A stretch of DNA of 6,070 nt from contig CAJMMY010000071.1 of the NCBI GenBank assembly GCA_905214605.1, positions 1-6,070 on the forward strand, written 5' to 3'. This DNA comes from an uncultured bacterium (GTDB lineage Bacteria > Bacillota_A > Clostridia > Oscillospirales > Oscillospiraceae). Positions 1-6,070 of this stretch are shown piece by piece. The translations under genes and the position numbers were made by a program. Every line of letters begins with the position of its first letter. Position 1 is the stretch's first letter. The notes under the pieces were generated by a model that saw nothing but the letters and a program-made list of their open reading frames with translations, had not been told where the DNA came from and made no database searches.

Positions 1-975
1 GTGGAGGCAATTCTGGGCAAAGACGGCGTCGGGCTCCCGGACTGCGCCATTGCGGAGAGCAAATTCGAAAAGGGCGAGAACATCTCCGGACGGATGCTGA
101 ACCTGATTTCCCGCATGAGCGAAATTCGGCAGAAAGGCACCCCGGATTTGGAATTCGCCATCAACGGCTTGTTGGCGCGGAGCCAATTGGCAAGCGGTCA
201 GAGCAAAGATGCCCGCCGCACCATTCAATCCCTGCGGGAGCAATTTGCGGAGCGGGGGCTGACCCGATTTCTGCCCAATATGGACGCTATGCTCTGCCGC
301 ATAGACCTGCATACCGGCGATTTGGACAGTGCCGATGAATGGTACCGCGCCAAAGCGCCCCGAGACCCCATGCACCTGAATGTGATGAAACGGTATCAGT
401 ATTTCACCCAAGCCATGGTGGAAATCGCAGACGGCAAGCCGGATGCAGCGCTGATGACCCTTTCACCCTTGGAGCCGTACATCAAAAGCTGTGCCCGCAA
501 CATCGACGGCATTCATCTGAATATTCTGATTGCCATCATTCTCTACGGAAAGAAAGACCCGGCATGGAAACAGCGGCTGACGGACGCACTGCATGCGGCG
601 GAGGAGTATCGGTTTATCCGCACCATCAGCATTTACGGTACGGCGGTTCTTCCCCTGCTGGACGCATTGGAGTGGACCGGGAACGAGAAATGGTACAAGC
701 GCCTGATGGCCGATGTCCGGGCGCAAGCGGCCTATTATCCCCGCTTTTTGCAGACGCGGCTTGCCCCCAACGATACCCTCACCCCAACGGAGCTGCAAAT
801 TCTCCACCTTATCTGCGCGGATAAAAGCAATGCCGAAATCGCCCAGATTATGGACATCAAACTCCCCACGGTGAAAACCCACGTCAGCCATATTCTGAAT
901 AAATTGGACGTCAGCCGCCGCAGCGAAGCCAAAACCGTTGCCAAAAAGCTGTGGCTGATTTCAGAGGATTTGTAA
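1..975 (+). CDS. MalT/LuxR-type transcriptional regulator, C-terminal part (5' truncated)
   Basis: Cytoplasmic DNA-binding regulator. The visible 324 residues end in a LuxR/GerE helix-turn-helix: LTPTE opens the domain at residues 260-264, NAEIAQIMDI is the first HTH helix region (277-286), and PTVKTHVSHILNKLDV (289-304) is the recognition helix and its follow-on. The preceding ~250 residues are alpha-helical with TPR-like features (for example SQLASGQSKDARRTI and DLHTGDLDSADEWY), as in MalT-like regulators. In that family an N-terminal STAND-type ATPase precedes the TPR-like sensor region, and whole proteins are usually about 800-900 residues. The reading frame is open at base 1, so the GTG there is very unlikely to be the real start and the ATPase part should lie upstream. 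The stop is TAA at 973-975. The gene lies 57 bases upstream of the co-directional SLH protein gene, so it may control it or be co-transcribed with it; this is inference. The target and inducer cannot be read from the sequence. The HTH call is firm; the MalT-like architecture is probable. Confidence 0.88.
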   Translation: MEAILGKDGVGLPDCAIAESKFEKGENISGRMLNLISRMSEIRQKGTPDLEFAINGLLARSQLASGQSKDARRTIQSLREQFAERGLTRFLPNMDAMLCRIDLHTGDLDSADEWYRAKAPRDPMHLNVMKRYQYFTQAMVEIADGKPDAALMTLSPLEPYIKSCARNIDGIHLNILIAIILYGKKDPAWKQRLTDALHAAEEYRFIRTISIYGTAVLPLLDALEWTGNEKWYKRLMADVRAQAAYYPRFLQTRLAPNDTLTPTELQILHLICADKSNAEIAQIMDIKLPTVKTHVSHILNKLDVSRRSEAKTVAKKLWLISEDL

Positions 976-980
976 TACCG

Positions 981-996
981 CTGCCCCATGGGGCGG
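981..996 (+). repeat. GC-rich palindrome between regulator and SLH gene
   Basis: GCCCCATGGGGC at 983-994 is a perfect 12-base palindrome. As RNA it could fold into a 6-bp stem (981-986 with 991-996, including one G-U pair) around a CATG loop. No T-tract follows, so it is not an intrinsic terminator. It sits 24 bases before the Shine-Dalgarno sequence of the downstream gene and could be a small operator or a 5'-leader hairpin, or simply chance. Its function is not established. Confidence 0.35.
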
Positions 997-1019
997 AATC
1001 GAAACAGAAACCCACATTC

Positions 1020-1027
1020 AAAGGAGG
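1020..1027 (+). promoter_or_regulatory. Strong Shine-Dalgarno sequence of the SLH protein gene
   Basis: AAAGGAGG lies 5 bases before the ATG at 1033 and is a near-ideal match to the anti-Shine-Dalgarno end of 16S rRNA. It fixes the start at 1033 rather than the in-frame ATG at 988, which has no such site and would put 15 polar residues in front of the signal peptide. It suggests high translation, as expected for a surface-layer-type protein. Confidence 0.9.
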
Positions 1028-1032
1028 TAATT

Positions 1033-1107
1033 ATGAAAAAACGAATTTTCAGTTTGGCCATGGTTCTGGCGCTGTGCCTGACGCTCCTGCCCGCGTCCGC
1101 TTTGGCC
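1033..1107 (+). other. Sec signal peptide of the SLH protein
   Basis: The first 25 residues have the classic layout: basic n-region MKKR, hydrophobic core from IFSLAMVLALCLTLL, and ASALA before the likely signal peptidase I cut between A25 and E26 (A-x-A rule). Cys15 is inside the hydrophobic core and not in a lipobox, so a lipoprotein is unlikely. The mature N-terminus (EGTEGAESG) is acidic and flexible. Confidence 0.9.
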
Positions 1108-4100
1108 GAGGGCACGGAGGGTGCGGAGAGCGGAGCCGCGCAAGTGACGACAGCCGAGGGCACAGAACAGGTTTACGACTCCTTCAACGATGCATGGTCG
1201 GCAGCCATCAAAAGTGAAGGCTCGACCTTAAAGCTGCTGAGCGATGTTGAACTGTCAAAGGAAGTAGGAGAAAACGGTCTTCCTGTCAGCGAAGGCAGTT
1301 TCACCCTGGATTTGAACAACAAAACCCTCCAGGGAGCCATTTGGAATCAACTGCTGGAAGTGAGCGGCACAGCGAATATCACCATCAAAAACGGCAGTCT
1401 GGTCAACACAGTCGCTGATGGCAACTCGGCTGCAATAGGGAGCACATTGCTTGCTCTGAATATCTCCGGCGGAACCGTTGCGCTTGAGAATGTGAACTTG
1501 ACCAGCGGCATTGTTCAGGCCGAAAACTATGGGCATAACCCTGCACTGTATATCACTGGCGGCAGCCTTGCGGTAACCGGCAGCACCTTCACCGGGCAAG
1601 TCATGGTGGACTGCACGCAACCCGACAAACGCCCTGTATTAAGCATCACAGATGCAACGCTGAACAATGGGATCTTTTATGGGGTGATGGGCGTCCAAGG
1701 GATGGATACTGCTGGGTTGAAGGCAATCTTTACCGATGGCAGTATGCTGTTTGACAGAGACGAAAAATATATCGACCTTGCCAGTAAGGAGTATTGGCAT
1801 ATTGAAAATGTTGGAGCCAGTTTTTTCTACACCGAGAAATGTATCGTCAAGCAGCACACCCACGAAGTCGTGAACGGACAGTGTACTGCATGTGGAGCAA
1901 CATTTGCTGCCAGCGTGACGCAAAACGGCGCGGTCACCTATTATGAGGATTTCGCCAAAGCCCTCGATGCATGGCTGGCAAACGGCGGCACATTGAAGCT
2001 GTATGCCGATTATACCGCTGCCACTGAAAAAGCTACATGGACTATTGTCTCCGGAGAGCACTCCATCGACCTGAACGGGCATATGATGTCGGTTCAAGAT
2101 AAAGGCGCATTCAAGCCCACCAACAATATGCATTTGACGGTTACCGACGGCAAGGAGATCGGTCAGATTGATAATATCCTCCTTGATGGGAGTCAGCGCG
2201 GGAGCTTTACGCTGGAGAGCGGTTATGTCGGCAATCTGGAGATGACCGGCGGCGCTGTCGTTGCGCTGAAGGGCGGCAGCATTGACAAGCTGGATGTGCA
2301 AAATTGCTCCGCAAACACAAATCTTTCCATTCAGGGTGGCAGAATTGGCGAACTGAATATAAAGGATTGGTTTGAGGGCATGCATGTTTCCGCCACGAGC
2401 GGCAGCCTTGGCGCGTATACACTGCCAAGCGGCAAGATTCTCGCGGATGTGCTGGATCACCAATATTACGCCGAAGGCACAAGCCTTAATAGACAGGTGG
2501 ATACGGCGCAACCTGTGGAAAAATTCGTTATCAAGCATGCCCCTTACGACTTTGGATCGACTTCTAAAACGGCAGAGGTTCCCATGAACGGCCGCATCCC
2601 CTTTACGGTTGACTCGCCCAGTGAAAATGTGGGCGTGTACGATGTGAAGTGGTATCGCAGAACGAACAGCGGCGCAGAACATATGACGGAGAATAGAGTG
2701 GCTGACGTGAATGTCGGCGACACGCTGGATGTATTCTGCGTGATCACAGGGCTGGATAGACCCAACGGAGCAATGCAGTGGCAGGTGGCAGTCAAGGGCT
2801 ACACGCTGCAAACGCTCCCGCCCAGCCTTGAGAACGCGGAGATCATATTCGCCGACGGCGGGCAGGAGAGAACTTTCTGGCCCGATCCTAACAACCCCAG
2901 TGTCGGAAAGACCGAGATTTTGAGCAGTCAGGGCCATTATACCGTGACGCTTAACGGCGAAACACTTAAAGAGGGCACAGACTATACCGTCAGCGGCAAC
3001 GTTGCCACCGGGATCGGCACATATGACCTGAAGATCACGGGCATAGCCCCGCACTACAGCGGCACAAAGACGGTTCAATGGACGGTCGTACCGCATAAGC
3101 TGAATGGGTTGTGGGTCACGCCGTGTTCCAAGCAGTATGACGGTACGGTTGCCCTGCCGGCCGGGGTATTCTCCGAAAAATTTGAAAGCGCGAATAATTA
3201 CGGTCAGATCACCTTGCAAGAGGGAACGGACTACATAGTGACCGACGCCCGCTTTGATACGCCGGACGCAAGCAATGAGAATAAGCCCTATCGTTATACG
3301 GTAGAGCTGAAAAATCCCAATTATGTTTTCGCGAATGGCACGAAGGTACAAACGTGGGTTTATGGTGTAGACGTCAATGCGACCATCGAAATCACCCAGG
3401 CGGATGCCCCCGCGGCGCGGGAGGGTGCACTTGAGGTCATCAACAATCATGCGGATACCTATACGGTTGATCTGGCCACGCTGCTGCCCGCGCTGGAAAG
3501 CCCCAAGACCTACGGCGAAATCACGTATGGACGGCCCGCCGTGTGGCTGGACTCCGGTTATTACACGGCCGGTAATGCGAAGGTCGAAAACGGCAAGCTG
3601 ATCCTGACCATCGACAAGAATCCCGTCACGACGACTGGCTCCATCGGCACTGTCACCGTCAAGGTCTCTACGACCAACTACCATGACTTTCCCCTGACCA
3701 TCAACGTCAATGCTGCCAACAAGAGCGTCTCTTACTCCGGCGACAGCAACCCCACCGTGAAGTCCGAAACCACCACCAACCCGGACGGCTCCGTCACCAA
3801 GACCGAGACCAAGTCTGACGGCACCAAGGTGGAGACCACCACCGGCAAGGATGGCAGCGTCTCCCAGACCACGACCAATCCCAACGGCAGCTCCGTCACC
3901 GAGACCAAGGCCGCTGACGGCTCCACCGGCACCGTCAAAACCGACAAGCACGGCAAAACCGAGGCATCGGTGAACATCAGCAGCAAAGCGGTGGAAGAGG
4001 CAAAAACCACCGGCAATGCCGTGCAGATTCCCGCCGTGGTTGAGGCAAGCAAAAACAGCAGCACCGCCCCCACCGTGGAAATTCACCTGCCGACGAACGC

Positions 4101-4758
4101 AGGCGAAACCAAAGTGGAAATCCCCGTTTCCAACGTGAATTCCGGCACGGTGGCGGTCCTTGTCCATCCCGACGGCACCGAGGAAATCGTGAAATTCTCG
4201 ATTCCCACAGAAACCGGAATTCAGCTGACGGTGACGGGCAGTACCACCATCAAAATCATTGATAACACCAAACCGTTCCAAGACATCAACGGACATTGGG
4301 CAGAAAAGTCCATCGACTTTGTGGGCGCCCGGGAGCTGTTCATGGGCACCGGTACAAAGACATTCTCCCCCGATGTAGACATGAGCCGCGCCCAGCTGTG
4401 GACCGTACTGGCACGGCAGGGAAATGCAGACCTTTCCGGCGGCAGCAACTGGTATGAAAAGAGTCAGCTGTGGGCCGTAGACAAGGGCATCTCCGACGGC
4501 ACGAACCCCCAGGATTCCATCAGCCGGGCGCAGATGATTTCCATGCTGTGGCGCACCGCAGGTTCTCCCGGTACAACCGACAGCCCGCGGTTCACCGATG
4601 TTCCCGCAGATGCGTACTACACCGATGCCGTTGCATGGGCAACGAAAAACAATATCACAAGCGGTGTCGGCAACGGAAAATTTGACCCCAATGCAGCCTG
4701 CACCCGGGCACAAATCGCAGTGTTCCTTCATAACGCTTACGAGAACGACATCTTCTAA
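1033..4758 (+). CDS. Secreted multidomain SLH-domain cell-surface protein
   Basis: A 1241-residue exported protein, probably held non-covalently on the cell wall by SLH repeats that bind secondary wall polymer. Residues 1-25 are a signal peptide. Residues 47-215 and 301-460 are Gly/Asn-rich, beta-helix-like regions with short strands such as LNISGGTVALENV and YITGGSLAVTGS. Between them lies HTHEVVNGQCTACG (275-288), an HxH/CxxC motif seen in many clostridial surface proteins. Residues ~500-690 look like Ig-like beta domains; LKEGTDYTVSGN (645-656) is typical. A YDG-like domain follows (KQYDGTV at 700-706), then another beta domain to ~895. Residues 897-976 are a repetitive Thr/Asp/Gly/Lys linker. 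Residues 977-1076 form a beta-rich spacer and 1081-1236 the three SLH repeats. No catalytic motif is recognisable, so adhesion, a structural role or glycan binding is possible but not shown. The strong RBS at 1020-1027 sets the start. The MalT-like regulator gene lies just upstream and terminators follow. Confidence 0.92.
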   Translation: MKKRIFSLAMVLALCLTLLPASALAEGTEGAESGAAQVTTAEGTEQVYDSFNDAWSAAIKSEGSTLKLLSDVELSKEVGENGLPVSEGSFTLDLNNKTLQGAIWNQLLEVSGTANITIKNGSLVNTVADGNSAAIGSTLLALNISGGTVALENVNLTSGIVQAENYGHNPALYITGGSLAVTGSTFTGQVMVDCTQPDKRPVLSITDATLNNGIFYGVMGVQGMDTAGLKAIFTDGSMLFDRDEKYIDLASKEYWHIENVGASFFYTEKCIVKQHTHEVVNGQCTACGATFAASVTQNGAVTYYEDFAKALDAWLANGGTLKLYADYTAATEKATWTIVSGEHSIDLNGHMMSVQDKGAFKPTNNMHLTVTDGKEIGQIDNILLDGSQRGSFTLESGYVGNLEMTGGAVVALKGGSIDKLDVQNCSANTNLSIQGGRIGELNIKDWFEGMHVSATSGSLGAYTLPSGKILADVLDHQYYAEGTSLNRQVDTAQPVEKFVIKHAPYDFGSTSKTAEVPMNGRIPFTVDSPSENVGVYDVKWYRRTNSGAEHMTENRVADVNVGDTLDVFCVITGLDRPNGAMQWQVAVKGYTLQTLPPSLENAEIIFADGGQERTFWPDPNNPSVGKTEILSSQGHYTVTLNGETLKEGTDYTVSGNVATGIGTYDLKITGIAPHYSGTKTVQWTVVPHKLNGLWVTPCSKQYDGTVALPAGVFSEKFESANNYGQITLQEGTDYIVTDARFDTPDASNENKPYRYTVELKNPNYVFANGTKVQTWVYGVDVNATIEITQADAPAAREGALEVINNHADTYTVDLATLLPALESPKTYGEITYGRPAVWLDSGYYTAGNAKVENGKLILTIDKNPVTTTGSIGTVTVKVSTTNYHDFPLTINVNAANKSVSYSGDSNPTVKSETTTNPDGSVTKTETKSDGTKVETTTGKDGSVSQTTTNPNGSSVTETKAADGSTGTVKTDKHGKTEASVNISSKAVEEAKTTGNAVQIPAVVEASKNSSTAPTVEIHLPTNAGETKVEIPVSNVNSGTVAVLVHPDGTEEIVKFSIPTETGIQLTVTGSTTIKIIDNTKPFQDINGHWAEKSIDFVGARELFMGTGTKTFSPDVDMSRAQLWTVLARQGNADLSGGSNWYEKSQLWAVDKGISDGTNPQDSISRAQMISMLWRTAGSPGTTDSPRFTDVPADAYYTDAVAWATKNNITSGVGNGKFDPNAACTRAQIAVFLHNAYENDIF
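1171..1332 (+). repeat. Surface-protein module, copy A (residues 47-100)
   Basis: First copy of an internally duplicated module at the start of the first beta-helix-like region. It reads VYDSFNDAWSAA, then GSTLKLLSD, then LDLNNKTLQ. The order matches copy B at 1933-2097: Tyr/Phe-rich entry, Ala-rich helix, Gly-x-Thr-Leu-Lys-Leu strand, Leu/Ile-Asp-Leu-Asn turn. Divergence is high at DNA level, so the duplication is old or the copies came from related modules. Confidence 0.6.
1933..2097 (+). repeat. Surface-protein module, copy B (residues 301-355)
   Basis: Second copy of the module: VTYYEDFAKALDAW, then GGTLKLYAD, then IDLNGHMMS. It begins 13 residues after the CxxC of the HxH/CxxC motif (284-287) and leads into the second beta-helix-like region. 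Comparison with copy A shows conserved F..A, GxTLKL and DLN positions. I infer that each copy caps or starts a right-handed beta-helix. Confidence 0.6.
3766..3909 (+). repeat. Thr/Asp/Gly-rich repeats in the linker before the SLH region
   Basis: Imperfect tandem repeats of the pattern E/Q-T-T-T-x-x-D/N-G-S-V/S at residues 912-921, 934-943 and 945-954, joined by T-E-T-K and K-S-D-G-T-K pieces. At DNA level the segments beginning at 3769 and 3868 are clearly similar (ACC-rich codons, then GGC, TCC GTC ACC, GAGACCAAG). The stretch is hydrophilic, free of Cys and aromatic residues, and fits an extended wall-spanning spacer. Hand-counted GC is 65% at 3781-3840, far above parts of the same gene. 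Confidence 0.75.
4273..4740 (+). other. Three SLH repeats (cell-wall anchoring region)
   Basis: SLH1 spans about residues 1081-1127, starting PFQDINGHWAEKSIDF with SRAQ at 1118-1121. SLH2, about 1139-1176, is shorter and lacks the usual opening F-x-D-V-x-x-x-x-W; it has WAVDKGISDGT and SRAQ at 1164-1167. SLH3, about 1187-1236, opens FTDVPADAYYTDAVAWA and has TRAQ at 1224-1227. The family's key motif is ITRAE; all three copies here carry Gln in place of Glu, a frequent variant. Three SLH copies are the usual number for a trimeric wall-binding fold. The protein ends five residues after SLH3. Confidence 0.93.
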
Positions 4759-4766
4759 TTCCCCAT

Positions 4767-4783
4767 CGGCTGAACATCAGCCG
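4767..4783 (+). repeat. Short perfect hairpin just after the SLH gene stop
   Basis: CGGCTGA and TCAGCCG form a perfect 7-bp stem around an ACA loop, 8 bases past the TAA stop. No T-tract follows, so on its own it is not a terminator. It may protect the 3' end of the mRNA or work together with the two hairpins that follow. Confidence 0.5.
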
Positions 4784-4796
4784 CCGAATATCAAAA

Positions 4797-4834
4797 AACC
4801 GCAGCTTTCATCTCTCGAAAGCTGCGGTTCTTTT
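4797..4834. terminator. Intrinsic terminator, probably bidirectional
   Basis: A perfect 13-bp stem (4797-4809 with 4817-4829, core CCGCAGCTTTC) with a 7-base loop. On the + strand it is followed by CTTTT. On the - strand it is followed by six T's (the A-run 4793-4798, of which two bases belong to the stem), so it can end transcription from both convergent genes. For the minus-strand PepSY gene it lies about 115 bases past the stop. Confidence 0.85.
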
Positions 4835-4852
4835 GCAAATGATTGAAAATGA

Positions 4853-4892
4853 GGAAGAATGGAGTTTTTTCAACTCCATTTTTCCGTTTTTT
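4853..4892 (+). terminator. Second intrinsic terminator for the SLH transcript
   Basis: A 14-bp stem (4853-4866 with 4872-4885, one G-U pair, core AATGGAGTT/AACTCCATT) with a TTTTC loop, followed by G and six T's at 4887-4892. This is a good + strand terminator placed in tandem behind the first. On the - strand the following sequence is only weakly T-rich, so it mainly serves the + strand. Confidence 0.75.
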
Positions 4893-4943
4893 AGATTCAT
4901 GGCAGTAAATTGAGCCTGCCCCATCGCGTGTTTCTCTTTCCCG

Positions 4944-6032
4944 TCAGTCATCCAACTCCGTCTCATGCTTGAGGATCGCGCCGGTGGCTGCGTCGATCTC
5001 ATAGTCATATTCCATATTGCCGGATTTGAACTCGACCTCATAGACGAACGTGCCGTCCTCATCGTCCAGCTCAACGTCCATGTCATACGCCGTGTTCTCA
5101 CTCACGCCCGCATGATTCAGGGCAATGGACTTTGCCTTGGCATAGCCGATGTCGCCGGACGGTACGGGCTTGGTAGGCTGCTCCGCTCCGTCAGCCGCCT
5201 CACGCTTGCTCTCCAGAATCGTACCGGTATAAGCATCGATCTTGTACTCAAACTCTTCGCCGCTTTGGCTCGTGATCTCTACCTCATAGTATGCGGGAAA
5301 TTCATCAAGTTCGGGATCGACTGCGCTGTACGCCATCTTGGCGGTGGAGACCTTACCAAATGCCGCCGCAGCAATATCCATAGCCTTGTCCGTGCCGATG
5401 GGCATAGCGGGTGCGCCCGCCTCGGCAAGATCCTTCAGTTCCTCCACCGAGAGCTTTGCCAGTGCGTCAAACTTCAGCGCGGAGTTGAGGGCGAGGACGT
5501 GGTTCACCAGTGCCGCCTTTCCGGTGGAGATACTGTTTTCCCGCGCCTGCTGCTCCAAGCCCGCATCCTGCGTCAGCGTCTGCGTCAGAATGGCAGCCTT
5601 CGCTTCGCTGGTCTGTAAAACACCGTCCACGGCGCTGGTCAGCTCCCGCTGGAGTTTTTCCGCGCGGGCGGCATCCTTGTCCTCCACCGAAATCATGATG
5701 GCAGAGGAAATACTGTTCAGATAGCCGTTGCGCACAAGGCTGCCCACGATGGCATTTACCGCCACATCCAGCTTTGCACCCTTGAGGTCAGCGCCGCCGC
5801 CCATATCCGCAAGGATGGCTTTTGCATCCTCGTTGAGCGGTGTACAGACGAGAACTTTTTCGCTCCGATTTACTTTCAGCTCAATGCTCGGGTTCACATC
5901 CAGCGACACCACAGATGCCACCGCATGTGCCTGCTGATAGAACACCCCTCCGCCGCCGCAAAGCAGCATCACCGCCAGGCAGGCAGCAATGAGCGTTGTC
6001 CATTTTCTATTTGATGTTTTCTTTGTTGTCAT
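4944..6032 (-). CDS. RsgI-like membrane protein with two PepSY domains (start uncertain, likely extends past window)
   Basis: At least 362 residues. A short basic stretch (MTTKKTSNRK) precedes one membrane segment at residues ~12-31, then the outside part begins with VVSLDVNPSIELKVN (41-55). That is the hallmark juxtamembrane motif of RsgI-type anti-sigma factors, followed by an Ala/Leu-rich helical region to ~205. Two PepSY domains follow at ~212-276 and ~294-357. RsgI proteins tether an alternative sigma factor inside the cell and sense conditions outside; PepSY domains often inhibit peptidases or act as extracytoplasmic sensors. The N-terminal cytoplasmic anti-sigma domain is not visible, because the ATG at 6032 leaves only ~11 residues before the membrane segment. 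The frame has no stop from that ATG to the window edge, and the nearest RBS-like AAAGGA (6045-6050) is 12 bases away, which is long. The true start may therefore be beyond the window, with the cytoplasmic domain there. The gene converges on the SLH gene. A sigma factor partner upstream is expected but not seen. Confidence 0.88.
   Translation of the reverse strand: MTTKKTSNRKWTTLIAACLAVMLLCGGGGVFYQQAHAVASVVSLDVNPSIELKVNRSEKVLVCTPLNEDAKAILADMGGGADLKGAKLDVAVNAIVGSLVRNGYLNSISSAIMISVEDKDAARAEKLQRELTSAVDGVLQTSEAKAAILTQTLTQDAGLEQQARENSISTGKAALVNHVLALNSALKFDALAKLSVEELKDLAEAGAPAMPIGTDKAMDIAAAAFGKVSTAKMAYSAVDPELDEFPAYYEVEITSQSGEEFEYKIDAYTGTILESKREAADGAEQPTKPVPSGDIGYAKAKSIALNHAGVSENTAYDMDVELDDEDGTFVYEVEFKSGNMEYDYEIDAATGAILKHETELDD
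4962..5399 (-). repeat. Tandem PepSY domains in the RsgI-like protein
   Basis: Two domains of about 65 residues share the same order: an Ala-rich helix (TDKAMDIAAAAFG; YAKAKSIALNHAG), then strands (YYEVEI; VYEVEF), then a closing motif (EYKIDAYTGTILESK; DYEIDAATGAILKHE). They are joined by a Pro/Gly/Glu linker (residues ~277-293). This Y-x-I-D-A-x-T-G-x-I-L ending is diagnostic of PepSY. The second copy is much more acidic (DVELDDEDG). Confidence 0.9.
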
Positions 6033-6070
6033 GGGAATTACCGTTCCTTTCCGCGCTTCACAGCGGGAGA

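Noticed and set aside
339..824. 161-codon + strand frame inside the regulator gene
   Set aside because: It overlaps the HTH regulator in another frame, has a Pro/Arg/His-rich translation without domains, and no ribosome binding site.
938..978. Possible promoter TTGCCA ... TAATAC at the end of the regulator gene
   Set aside because: The spacing between the two elements is about 29 bases, far from the 16-18 needed, and no other -10 sits at the right distance.
988..1032. Upstream in-frame ATG at 988 as the start of the SLH protein
   Set aside because: The ATG lies inside the palindrome, has no ribosome binding site, and would place 15 polar residues before an otherwise perfect signal peptide. 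AAAGGAGG five bases before 1033 decides the start.
3766..3909. Repeats in the linker considered as a CRISPR-like array
   Set aside because: The repeats are imperfect, in frame, codon-periodic and encode a typical Thr/Asp/Gly spacer; there are no unique spacers between identical repeats.
1639..4731. A 1030-codon open frame on the minus strand, fully opposite the SLH protein gene
   Set aside because: It is very long, but the translation is rich in Cys, His, Arg and Gly with no recognisable domain, there is no Shine-Dalgarno before its ATG at 4731, and the + strand frame has clear domains, a signal peptide and a strong RBS. It most likely results from the codon bias of the sense gene, which avoids stops in that antisense frame.
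4965..5724. Open frames of 217 and 128 codons on the + strand opposite the PepSY gene
   Set aside because: They are antisense to a well-supported gene with membrane segment and two PepSY domains; their translations show no domain.

Overview
The window looks like chromosomal DNA of a moderately GC-rich, low-GC-lineage Gram-positive anaerobe, most plausibly a gut Clostridia of the Oscillospiraceae type. This rests on a very strong AAAGGAGG ribosome binding site, a large SLH-anchored surface protein with a Thr/Asp/Gly-rich linker, an RsgI-like/PepSY membrane protein, and intrinsic terminators. The lineage is inferred from gene families; no marker gene is present.

Layout. Positions 1-975 (+) hold the C-terminal part of a MalT/LuxR-type transcription factor: helical repeats followed by a LuxR HTH, with the N-terminus cut off by the window edge. 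After 57 bases comes 1033-4758 (+), a 1241-residue secreted protein. It has a signal peptide, two copies of a beta-helix-like module, a small HxH/CxxC motif, several Ig-like/YDG-like beta domains, a repetitive hydrophilic linker, and three C-terminal SLH repeats that should dock it to the cell wall. The convergent intergenic region 4759-4943 contains three inverted repeats in a row, two of which look like intrinsic terminators. Positions 4944-6032 (-) encode a membrane-anchored protein with an RsgI-like juxtamembrane motif and two PepSY domains. Its frame stays open past the apparent ATG to the right edge, so the gene probably extends out of the window.

How the genes may relate. The regulator and the SLH protein are co-directional and close, so local control of, or co-transcription with, the surface protein is possible but unproven. 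The RsgI/PepSY protein is convergent and transcriptionally separate; its usual partner, a sigma factor, would lie beyond the right edge. All three have cell-envelope or sensing themes. I see no CRISPR array, tRNA, rRNA, transposase or phage gene. I did not find a clearly new system; the most useful observations are the likely wrong start of the PepSY gene, the mosaic structure of the SLH protein and the triple-hairpin convergent junction.
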